Of a DNA stretch of 64,000 nt, positions 23,060 through 31,429 are shown one piece after another; position 1 is the first letter of the stretch, and each line of letters opens with the position of its first letter. The position numbers and the translations under genes are program-made. Under the pieces are notes generated by a model. That model ran no database searches. It was given only the letters and a program-made list of their open reading frames with translations, and was not told the origin of the DNA. Origin of the DNA: Hirsutella rhossiliensis (Eukaryota; Ascomycota; Sordariomycetes; Hypocreales; Ophiocordycipitaceae); NCBI RefSeq assembly GCF_020360975.1, contig NW_025408667.1, forward strand, positions 2,728,001-2,792,000, in the 5' to 3' direction.

Positions 23060-23566
23060 ATAATATTAAAGGGTATATTAGCTTTATAGGCCTATAAAAT
23101 AAGAAAGCGTTCTTTAATACTAACTATACTATTAATTTAAGATACTAAAAGAGTATCTTAGGGTTTATCTTTATAGTCTATAAAGGCGCCGTTATAATAT
23201 ATAAGAAGAAGATAAAATTAATAATAAGATCTATAATAAAAGTAGAGTATATTAAGATAAGGGAGGCTATAAAGGCTACTTTTTAAGGACGTTAACTACT
23301 TATAAAATTAAAAGGAAAAGGGGAGTAAATAGTCTTACTATTACTTAAAGATAATAAAGAAGCTATATAAATAACCTAAGAAGTATTAAATATATTAAAA
23401 ATTAAGTATATTAATATAGGATTTTATTATATTACTAATAAGGTTAAGGAAGGGAGAATTTAAGTTTGCTAGGTTTTAAGGGAGAATATACTAATAAATA
23501 AGATAACTAAGCCTTTACTTAAGGAGGCTCTAAAAAGGAATAAAAAGAGGATTAAAATTAAACTTA
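23060..23566 (+). pseudogene. Copia RNase H relic, RIP-mutated
   Basis: The plus strand reads G-F-I-F-I-V-Y-K-G-A-V-I-W (near 23160), then T-R-S-T-I-K-V-E-Y-I-K-I-R-E-A-I-K-A (near 23225-23275), L-L-L-K-D-N-K-E-A-I (near 23340) and K-I-K-Y-I-N-I-G-F-Y-Y-I (near 23400-23440). These are the Copia RNase H landmarks (S-G-Y-(V/I)-F, E-A-E-Y, D-N-x-(G/E)-A, K-H-I-D-I-R-Y-H-(F/Y)-I) with His changed to Tyr. The ending N-K-I-T-K-P-L-L-K-E-A matches the usual T-K-P-L near the end of Pol. The young Copia at 23572 is inserted just after this. The rest of this older element is not clear on either side. Confidence 0.8.
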
Positions 23567-23571
23567 TATAC
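23567..23571. repeat. Target-site duplication TATAC, left copy
   Basis: TATAC directly precedes the TG of the 5' LTR and is repeated at 29521-29525 after the CA of the 3' LTR. Confidence 0.92.
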
Positions 23572-23771
23572 TGTAGGAATGTATCTATCTAGTGGTGTGA
23601 CCAACCATGGTTGGCACGTGACCCGTACGGTCACGTGTGCGGCTGAGGGCAGCGTGCCCCCTTTCTCCACGCTGGCCTCTGCCTCCTTAGATAGAGAATC
23701 AAGACGAATACAACATCAGGTTAACCCTAGTACCGTCTCATTGCAGCAGCTGCCGCAGGTGCCTACCCACA
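23572..23771 (+). repeat. Copia 5' LTR with palindromic E-box pair
   Basis: 200 bp, TGTAGGAATG to CCTACCCACA, with no difference from 29321-29520 that I can find. Near its start lie two dyads: a 14-bp palindrome (CCAACCATGGTTGG, 23601-23614) and, touching it, 9-bp inverted arms CACGTGACC/GGTCACGTG (23615-23623 and 23629-23637) around a 5-bp centre. The 67-codon frame from 23579 is only LTR sequence. Confidence 0.95.
23601..23637. promoter_or_regulatory. Dyad with two CACGTG E-boxes in LTR U3
   Basis: Two perfect inverted repeats stand back to back at the expected place of U3 enhancer sequence: one centred on CATG, the other with CACGTG in each arm. CACGTG is the core site of bHLH factors (Cbf1 and SREBP type). 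The same block recurs in the 3' LTR at 29350-29386. Binding is inferred, not shown. Confidence 0.45.
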
Positions 23772-23908
23772 CTGATCAGTGACCGGCCCACGCCCGTCAC
23801 AGACAGCTAAGTAGAAGAGACAAATTCCTCAACCTTCGAAGGTGCTATAGTCCGCGTCACTTTACTGTGGCCCTGAGTAGCGCTCAGAAGAAGGTTATTT
23901 GTGCTAAG

Positions 23909-24110
23909 AACAAGGAATCTCCCGCTGGTTTGCCCAGCCGCGCGAGAGTCCTTCCAACTGTTGATTACGATCGCCCGCTAGTTTGCCTAGCCGTGAGCAC
24001 CGGAATCGACAGGCGACCACATCGCAAACAACTAGTAAGAACGTTCGACCCTTGACGTTAAGTAGCAAGATCCCCGTCAGTTCAGTCTGGCCGCGAACGA
24101 CCTACTTAGT
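23909..24110 (+). repeat. Imperfect repeats in the Copia leader
   Basis: Between the LTR and gag three related blocks follow each other: CCCGCTGGTTTGCCCAGCCG at 23921, CCCGCTAGTTTGCCTAGCCG at 23974, and a weaker form with GTCAGTTCAGTCTGGCCGCG near 24073. They could be packaging or dimerisation signals of the element RNA. This is inference from position only. Confidence 0.55.
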
Positions 24111-24216
24111 ACGCGACGCTCGACCTCCTATTAGCGACAACTCGTATACGAAGAGACCAATACGAACCCCACATCGTCTCATTCATTTGATCACGATAGC
24201 CCCGACCGCCCGAGCT

Positions 24217-25874
24217 ATGTCCCCAGAAGCCCAGCTCGAAGAAATATGCGACCAGATGCAGGCACTAGACATCCAAGCATCCGCATTCCGACAAATTAAT
24301 ATCGACCTTTGGGACAACGATATCACACACGACGAAAAGGACAAGATCGCAGTAACGACATATGTGGCAAAGTTCATATTCATCGTTCAATCTGGCAGTG
24401 ATCAAGGATACGACCTCCTTGGTTACTTCCAACAGCATTTTGAAGAATGGACCGAAGACACATGGGACCGCGCCCCGAATGAATACAAGAGAGCCCTCAG
24501 GAAACTACTAAGGAAAAGAGGTATCTACACAGGTTCACAAAGGGGAAATTCGCAACACAATTTCTCATATTACAAACTATCGAGAACCCACAAACCTGGC
24601 CAGAGCAGGAGTTTACGGAGATGGTGTTTGATGAGAGGACTGCTGCCTTCAGGAGGCAGACAGCATTACTAGGATCAAATGCTTCCACTAATCCCCATCC
24701 GTCTCAACCTCCTTCACCATCAGTTACGCCCTTAGCAGCACCTCATCAAGGTCTTAACGAACCACAACCTATTAAGACCCTAACGAGCCCTCCTAACGCA
24801 CCTACTCCTGCTCCGACTATCCAAGATAAACCTGCTCCGACCTCTCTTACTATTCATCCGACTTCCTACCGCTTCCAGAACCCCGATCTCGTCCAACCCG
24901 TCACCAACCCCATCCCCGAACACTTATCCGGCCCTGCAACCTTTGGAGAATACATGAAACTCCCCCCGGATAACATCCCGAACGCTATCGTCGATAGCGA
25001 CATCCAGCAGAAGTTTATGAAGACCTGGAACAAAGATCGGAACTACACAGGAGAGCCGTACGATCTCCTTGATGATAAGCTCCGCCTCTTCTTAAGCAAC
25101 TGCTCTCATATCCAAGTGAAACCGTCACAATTTCACGCACTCTTTCCCCGGATCCTTGATGGAAGAGCCCAAAGATTCTATCTTGATAAGATCACATGGG
25201 CTACGACGTTCCGACAAGCGTATGATATCTTCAAACAACACTTTGACACGGAAGTCAACCATGTCCACTACCATACTGACTGGACAACAATAACCTTTAA
25301 CTCCATCCGTGCCCAAGATGCTTCGAAGACCCCCCACGAAGTGCTTCAAACCCTCTTTGATAAGCTTCAGCTCTGCCAACGAGCCCTTGGCAGGAGTACG
25401 GAGGAGACCTTCTACTGCGTACAACGCTTATGAAAGCATGCCGTGGAGTACCCGAACTCCAATACGCTCTTTTCAAACCCGCCGATAACGTCGAGCACCT
25501 TCTTGCAGATCTTCGTGCATCCGTTGAAACCCATCTTGCCCTCATAACAACTTCTCAATTTCCTTGACTTTGCTGGATCATTCGATCATAACGATCCACG
25601 CCATCAGTACTACCTCGACCGTCGATACAATAACAACCGCTCTCGAGGCAGATACGGATATTCAGGTCAACGACCCAGCCGCGGATACGGACAAAGCTAC
25701 AACCGTGGAAACTACCGGCCTCAAAGCCGTAGTAACTACAATCCTAGCTACAATAACCGCAACTGGACAAAGAAGTGTTTTGTTTGTGGACAAGAAGGCT
25801 GTTGGTCAACTAAACACTCTACGGATGAACGACAAAGGCCAAGGACCAACATATCACTCAATGCCACTTCATAG
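24217..25874 (+). pseudogene. Copia gag, frameshifted
   Basis: Gag starts at the ATG at 24217 (M-S-P-E-A-Q-L-E-E-I). An in-frame ATG at 23983 exists, but the leader repeats lie there. The frame moves at about 24505, where R-K-L-L-R-K-R must continue as Y-L-H-R-F-T-K-G-K-F. One A lost from the run in AAGGAAAAGAGG would explain it. Two more shifts near 25420 and 25550 carry T-L-M-K-A-C-R-G-V and then L-D-F-A-G-S-F-D. An Arg/Tyr/Asn/Gly-rich region (25605-25770) precedes the knuckle C-F-V-C-G-Q-E-G-C-W-S-T-K-H (about 25776-25820). Pro/Thr-rich sequence fills 24690-24860. The reading stops at TAG 25872 unless the frame changes to that of 25865. Confidence 0.85.
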
Positions 25875-27332
25875 GTGTACAACTCACGGACATCGGAGGC
25901 TATATTCTAGACTACGAAGGTCATGAGATGAGCAGCTTTGATGACACTGAAGATACATGGGAAGAACATGACAATAGCACCAACGATCACCCGGAACAAT
26001 GGCAAGCAAGCCAAATGCTCTGTCAACAGGCATTCAATCATTTGATCACAGGAGAAGACGTCTATCAGACGGATCAAACCGTTGTTCCAGGAAGGATCAC
26101 GTTCCACATCCTTCAAACCCCAACTCCCTTTTTGCTCTGCCTTGCTGATATGGATCGACTTGGTATCTATTTCAATAACATCACAGATACCATCAATTGT
26201 AGTAATCATTGTACTAATCGCCCTACCAGCATCCCAGTCATCCGCAAATGGGGACATCCCTGGTTCTTCCTTACGAAAGATGAAGAGTCTATCTCGTTTC
26301 TTACGGAAACAGAGATTCGTACACTTCACCGACGCTTTGGACACCCAGCAGTCCCTAGGCTCCATCACCTCTTGAAGCAAGCCGGGCACAGTGACGTCTC
26401 GATAGACACATTAGAGACTATCTCTAAGTTCTGTCACCACTGTCAAATGCACTCACAAGCCCCACGCCGCTTCAAGTTCACCCTTAACGATGATCAAGAA
26501 TTCAACTACGAAATCATCGTTGATGTGATGCACCTAGGAACACCACAACGCCCTGTTCTACACGTTGTGGACTCAGCTACTGCTTTCCAAGGAGCCAGAT
26601 TTTTACCGTCAATGTCAGCTAAAGATACATGGGAGACCCTCCGGACCCTCTGGATCGACACGTATCTTGGACCTCCTGATACCCTCCGTCATGATGCAGG
26701 AACTAACTTTGCTTCTCTCGAATTCCGGAACGAAGCAAAGATTATGGGGATCAAATGCTCTCAAGTACCTGTTGAGACGCATTGGTCCATTGGAAAGATT
26801 GAACGCTATCACGCACCCTCCGACGCGCCTTTAACATCCTCCATGCTGAGATTGGCCACACCACTTCCGCCGAAACAGTCCTTCAAATGGCTGTTAAAGC
26901 AATCAATGATACGGCAGGACCTGACGGTCTTGTGCCTACGTTGCTTGTTTTCGGCGCATACCCTCGCGTATCTACAGACTCGCCCCTTCCGCTTCCACCC
27001 TCAAAAGATCGGAAGCTATGCAGAAAGCGATGAAAATGCTCCGCCAACTCTCGGCAGAAAGACGAGTTAAGGATGCCCTCCATGCACGCAACGGCCCGAG
27101 CACGACAGAAGTGCTATCCTCCCGCTGCAAAGTGAAGTTCGCGTTTGGAGAGAAAGACGGTTGGCAAGGACCCTTCAAGATTGCATCGATTGATAGCCAT
27201 AACATCACCATTGACACAGTCAACGGCCCCAAGTCTTTCGATCGACCCTTGTACAACCGTATCTGCGTGATGATACCACTCTTTCCGACCCTACACACGA
27301 CACAGACCCTCAGGCATTCGTTCAGATCTTAA
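25865..27332 (+). pseudogene. Copia GAG-pre-integrase and integrase, protease core apparently absent
   Basis: The frame running to 26810 begins with Y-I-L-D-Y-E-G, the usual end of gag in this lineage. It passes A-F-N-H-L-I-T directly to F-H-I-L-Q-T-P-T-P-F-L-L-C-L-A-D-M-D-R-L-G, the protease C-terminal flank, without any Asp-(Ser/Thr)-Gly triplet in any frame. The zinc region follows (L-H-R-R-F-G-H, then C-H-H-C-Q-M-H). The integrase core has V-D-V-M-H-L (Asp), R-H-D-A-G-T-N-F (Asp) and S-I-G-K-I-E-R-Y-H (Glu), so the DDE triad is intact. Shifts near 26812 and 27010 carry the C-terminal part (L-R-R-A-F-N-I-L-H, then V-K-F-A-F-G-E-K-D-G-W-Q-G-P-F). Confidence 0.88.
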
Positions 27333-27339
27333 TGAACAA

Positions 27340-28270
27340 CCGGCTCAAGACCCCGTTAAGACCCTAACGGACCTGCCTGCCCGACCCGAACCCCCCGGCC
27401 CCCGCAAGAGAGGGCGCCCACCAGGGCCAAAGAACAAGCCAAAGGATTTGATGATGATGGCCCAAGCCGCAGACCAGAGCTTGACCCAAAAGGAGGAAGA
27501 TGCACAAGCTCTTTCCCTCAAGCTACGGTCTGATGGCATAATCACCTCTCCTGGTGACCCTTCGAAGAATCCGATAACAAAGAGATTACTGACCTCGTTG
27601 GCCGCGGTGTATTCCAATTTGAACGATACGATCAAATGAGTCATGGAAACTATAGAATCTTTCGCTCTCGAATGGTTCGTGAAGTCAAAGGAATCAACAC
27701 TAAGCCCTACGAAAAGTCTCGACTTGTTATTCAAGGACATAACGACTTTGAGAAGACCACCCTCCTGACGCAATCTCCGACAATTCAACGCGTTAGCCAG
27801 AGACTCATCCTCGCTATTGCCCCGGACTTCTTCAAAAATACGGCATAACCCTCTCCCTCCGTGATATCACTCAGGCATACCCGCAATCCCAGACCAAGCT
27901 TTCCGGACCATTCTTACGTATTTGCCCACGGAACTACAAGGCAAATACCCTAACGGAACAATTATTCGTGTTATTAAGCCCTGTACGGTATCGCAGAAGC
28001 CGGAGTCCATTGGTTCCGCACATATCAGCAGCATCACCTCGAAAAGCTGGATATGTCTACCTCCACCTATGACTCCTGCCTACTGATTTCGAATACTGGC
28101 CCTGACACGCTCGGTATTGTTGGAATGCAAACTGATGACACCTCATCCTTGGAACGAACAACTTTTCTACCCGTGAAGAAGAAGAGCTACAAAGGCAGAA
28201 TTTCGTTCCAAGCCCAAGACTGACATCACATACGGAACAACGGTTGACTTTAATGGTGCAAGACTGACGT
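27340..28270 (+). pseudogene. Copia reverse transcriptase with Q-T-D-D catalytic box
   Basis: After a Pro/Lys-rich linker (27375-27450) the RT reads G-V-F-Q-F-E-R-Y, R-I-F-R-S-R-M-V-R-E-V-K-G, K-S-R-L-V-I-Q-G and T-Q-S-P-T-I-Q-R-V-S-Q-R (to about 27800). D-I-T-Q-A-Y follows, then A-E-A-G-V-H-W-F, and G-M-Q-T-D-D-T at the catalytic site (28122-28142). The box has Q-T-D-D where most Copia RTs have Y-V-D-D. From memory of the family, this is a property of the fungal lineage and not damage. Several one- or two-base shifts (near 27600, 27845, 27900, 27985 and 28145) break the frame. Confidence 0.85.
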
Positions 28271-29105
28271 TGCTGAATAATAACCCCTTAAGAAAGGATC
28301 CCTTTACTTCAACAGAAGGGACAAGCAGCAAAATGACCACCATTGACCCTAAAGCAATTGATCGTCACCAGCGCTACGTTGAGGAACGAGCGCGAGCCTC
28401 ATACATTGCTTCAATTGCTCAACCGGAAGCTTCTTTCGATGTTTCAGTCGCCGCCCAAGTACAGACCCTGAGGATAAAGATTACGCAATTTTGAACAAGC
28501 GACTGCAATGGCAAATGGATCACCAACTACGTGGCCTCACGTACAAACCAATTGATCTAGCTACTGCAAAGCTGATGGTTTTCACCGATGGTTCTTTCGC
28601 AAACAACAAGGACTTATCCTCCCAACTAGGATTCGTCATTACCCTCGTTAACGAGACAAACCACAAAGAAAAACAGTTCGAGATTAGTGGTAACATCGTA
28701 CACTGGAGTTCAACAAAGTGCAAACGTGTTACCCGTAGCGTCCTAGCATCAGAGATCTACGGTATGGCCAACGGATTCGACATAGGCATCTCCCTTGCGA
28801 TGACTATGAAGATAATTACGGAACGACTCAACCTTCCTCCTATCCCTCTCATCGTCTGTACGGATTCGTACTCTCTCTACGAATGCCTAGTCAAGCTCGG
28901 TACGACGAAGGAAAACGATTGATGATTGATATCATGGCCCTTCGCCAGTCATACGAGAAGAGAGATAACAGATATTCGTTGGATCAACGGCGCAGACAAC
29001 CCAGCAGATGCAATGACGAAAGCATCACCAAACCGAGCCCTGGAACGCTTCATCGATACCAATAGTCTGACAATTCGAGTCGAAGGATACGTACAACGTT
29101 CCTAA
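28271..29105 (+). pseudogene. Copia RT end and RNase H
   Basis: The frame at 28270-28494 holds R-A-S-Y-I-A-S-I-A-Q-P-E-A-S-F-D (end of RT). The frame at 28491-28922 holds RNase H: V-F-T-D-G-S-F-A-N-N-K-D (first Asp), V-L-A-S-E-I-Y-G (Glu) and I-V-C-T-D-S-Y-S-L-Y-E (second Asp), so its catalytic residues are intact. A shift in the A-run at 28914-28917 moves to L-M-I-D-I-M-A-L-R-Q-S-Y-E. Another near 28960 moves to I-R-W-I-N-G-A-D-N-P-A-D-A-M-T-K, ending at the true Pol stop at about 29103. Conservation across shifts argues for very recent or artefactual indels. Confidence 0.88.
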
Positions 29106-29320
29106 CCGCTCCTTATACCTATGATCAAATGATTGCTCCTATCAGGAAGACCCTTCACTTCTTCCCAGATATCTACAGCTAAGAACAAGACGTCGGACCC
29201 ACTTTTTGGCAATAATGACACACGCCCTCACGGCACATTCCTTCACGGCCTTAACGCTACTATCCTTTAGACCTGTTCAAGGTGTTGCTGTGCTTCTCAC
29301 AGCAAAAGAAGAGTTGCCTG
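29106..29320 (+). other. Copia 3' untranslated region
   Basis: 215 bases between the Pol stop and the 3' LTR, without a coding frame. The short A/G run AGCAAAAGAAGAG at 29301-29313, a few bases before the LTR, is the best candidate polypurine tract. Confidence 0.6.
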
Positions 29321-29520
29321 TGTAGGAATGTATCTATCTAGTGGTGTGACCAACCATGGTTGGCACGTGACCCGTACGGTCACGTGTGCGGCTGAGGGCA
29401 GCGTGCCCCCTTTCTCCACGCTGGCCTCTGCCTCCTTAGATAGAGAATCAAGACGAATACAACATCAGGTTAACCCTAGTACCGTCTCATTGCAGCAGCT
29501 GCCGCAGGTGCCTACCCACA
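29321..29520 (+). repeat. Copia 3' LTR
   Basis: 200 bp, base for base the same as 23572-23771 as far as I can read, which implies very recent insertion. It is followed directly by the TATAC duplication at 29521-29525 and then by RIP-mutated DNA. Confidence 0.95.
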
Positions 29521-29525
29521 TATAC

Positions 29526-30156
29526 TATAAATAGCATTACTATTATATTAGTTAAAGTCTAATAGCTTTAAAGGAGTATTAATATATAAACTAAGATATA
29601 TTTAAGTTATACCTATAAGTAGTAAGCTACTAAATAGTAGTATAGATATACCGCTATCTATATATATATATTAAGAGCTATTAAATAAAATAAAATAAAA
29701 GTAAGTTTAATTATAATAATCCTTTAGAATTTAGTAATATAATAGCTAAAAATAGATTTTATTATAGTTAAGTAATATTCTAGCTAAAATATTAACCTTT
29801 TTTATTTAAAGTTATTACTCTCTTAATAATAAGGCCTTTTAATAGCTACCTACTTACTAGTATATTTAAGCTAACTATTATATCTTATAATAGTTAAAAA
29901 TCTATTTCCTTAATAGTAATTTAATAAGATAAAGTACTTATAACCTCTTTTACTTTATATTTAACTTATATATTAAAAGAGATAAGGATAAGTATTATAC
30001 TCTTAGTATAGTCTTTAAAAGCTATAAAATAGCTTTTCTTAGGATTATAAAAAGTATTAAGATCTATTAAACTTTTTCAAAAATCTAGAGCTTTTAAAAG
30101 AATCGCTATATAACTAACGTTTTTTAGTAAACGCTAGCTATCTTTATAAACTAAAA
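29526..30156. other. Very AT-rich RIP-mutated DNA
   Basis: No ORF or domain is visible. It follows on from the older Copia relic at 23060-23566 and may be its 3' untranslated end or LTR. CpG is rarer here than elsewhere, as expected of non-coding sequence. Confidence 0.5.
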
Positions 30157-30931
30157 CCTTAAGTAATAATAAGTATATTATATTAGTAATAAGTTAAAGG
30201 TTATAGACTATAGACTATAACTAAGTAATTAAGTAATTAGAATTAAAGGTAAGATTATAATAGAGATTATAATAATTATATTAAAAGCTATTAAACTATT
30301 TATTTAAAGGAGTATTCCGTTCCTTCCTTATATACTTTAAGAGCTTCCTTAAATCGCTAAGAGTACTAAGTAATCCTATTACTTAAGAGCGCTAAAGCGT
30401 TAAAGCTATCTTATAATCTTAGCTATAGAGCGTTAAAGCGCTTAAGTAACCTATTACTTTAAACTTAATTAGCTTATTAGTCTATTTAATATTCCTTATT
30501 ACTTATATTATATATCCTTATAATATATACTAGTCGCTTATAGTTCTTTAAACTATAGTTATAATAAGATACCTCCCTTTCTTTTAGTCTTACCCTTAAG
30601 ACCTATTACCTTAGCTACTATATATAAATATACCCTTATTACGTTATATATAAGTATATTATCCTTTATTCTTTTATCCTTTTAAGATATACTATTAATA
30701 GTATATCTAGTTATATTTAAAATTCCTATTCTTATAATTCTAATAAATCGTATTAATAATTAAAGCTAGTATCTTAGACTAAGATCTATAATATTAAAAT
30801 TATACCTTACTCTTATTGCTTTTAGTTAATCTTAACTTATAAGGTTAGCGAGTGTTTTAATTAGTATTTTAAATATACCTTTATAAGCTATTCTTATAAT
30901 AATTATAATATAGCGTTTACTTATTTATTTT
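30157..30931 (-). mobile_element. Gypsy LTR and 3' end remnant, RIP-mutated
   Basis: From 30157 the sequence matches the R/U5 half of the reverse-oriented Gypsy LTRs. A U3 follows that resembles the one at 58591-58800 (AAGCGCT/AGCGTT blocks, and the inverted form of GGAACGGAATACTCC). The pyrimidine-rich stretch CCTCCCTTTCTTTTAG near 30566-30581 is the inverted polypurine tract, so the LTR ends near 30562. 30563-30931 resembles the 3' internal part of the Gypsy at 33850-34260. Sequence matching the rest of this element resumes at about 54493, on the far side of the Copia nest. Confidence 0.72.
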
Positions 30932-31407
30932 TATCGCGAAGCGTAGCCTAATTTTATAGTTCTCGGAGATATCCCTTAGTATAAGGGACCTAGGAAGCTA
31001 AAAAATAGGTTTTAAAGAAAGAGCTAAAAGGAGGTATAAAGAGGAGGGTAGGGGTAAGAGGGGAAGTAAAAGTAGCAATAGCTTCCTATAAAGGTAGTAA
31101 AAGATAAGACGAATATACCGGTAACGGCTAGAAAAGAGGGGAAAAACCGGTAAAAAGCTCAGTAGTCGAAAGGATATTAGTAGCTTCTTTAAGTAGGATC
31201 TTCTTTATTAATTAAGATACTAAATAGGTCTAAAGAGGGGCGTTAGATAGAGGAAAGAAGGATAATTAAGGTAATATAATAATTATTCCCTTACCGTAAT
31301 TACTACCCCTATAAGAATTAAATCTCTCTGCCCTACCTATCTAACCCCTTACTTTTAATTCTACCTTTATATATTTTTATATACTTCTTATATCTCTCTA
31401 CGTAAGA
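30932..31407 (+). repeat. Copia 5' LTR, TATCGCGAAG family
   Basis: About 475 bp from TATCGCGAAGCG to the base before the primer-binding site. Related copies are the inverted one within 48327-49094 and the 3' LTR at 53834-54321. The start would have been TGTCGCGAAG before RIP. Confidence 0.82.
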
Positions 31408-31420
31408 GTTATAAGCCCGG
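31408..31420 (+). promoter_or_regulatory. Primer-binding site, tRNA half-molecule type
   Basis: GTTATAAGCCCGG differs from the site of the young Copia (9351-9363, minus strand) by one base, A for G. That is the change expected from RIP of GTTATGAGCCCGG (initiator tRNA-Met anticodon arm). A site for tRNA-Ile(UAU) would have the same sequence without mutation. The position at the LTR end supports a primer site. Confidence 0.65.
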
Positions 31421-31429
31421 GAGGAATAG

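Larger units (their letters stand above)
23572..29520 (+). mobile_element. Young Ty1/Copia retrotransposon with identical LTRs, not RIP-mutated
   Basis: 5949 bp on the plus strand, bounded by TATAC duplications and two identical 200-bp LTRs (TG...CA). Base composition is normal (CpA, TpG and ATG present), so it landed in already RIP-mutated DNA. The order is gag with a C-x2-C...C-W-S-x2-H knuckle, GAG-pre-integrase, integrase, reverse transcriptase with a Q-T-D-D box, and RNase H. This is a Copia lineage widespread in fungi. More than ten frame changes break the polyprotein, yet no in-frame nonsense codon is needed to explain it. The protease active site appears to be missing. It is therefore either non-autonomous and moved in trans, or partly a victim of consensus indel errors. 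Confidence 0.93.

Noticed and set aside
23579..23782. 67-codon frame at the start of the young Copia, repeated at 29328
   Set aside because: It is LTR sequence present twice and has no protein-like features.
25564..25926. 120-codon Thr/Ala-rich frame
   Set aside because: Out of frame with the gag zinc knuckle C-F-V-C...C-W-S-T-x-H, which is read in another frame over the same bases.
25907..26389. 160-codon minus-strand frame
   Set aside because: Antisense to the GAG-pre-integrase region, with no motif.
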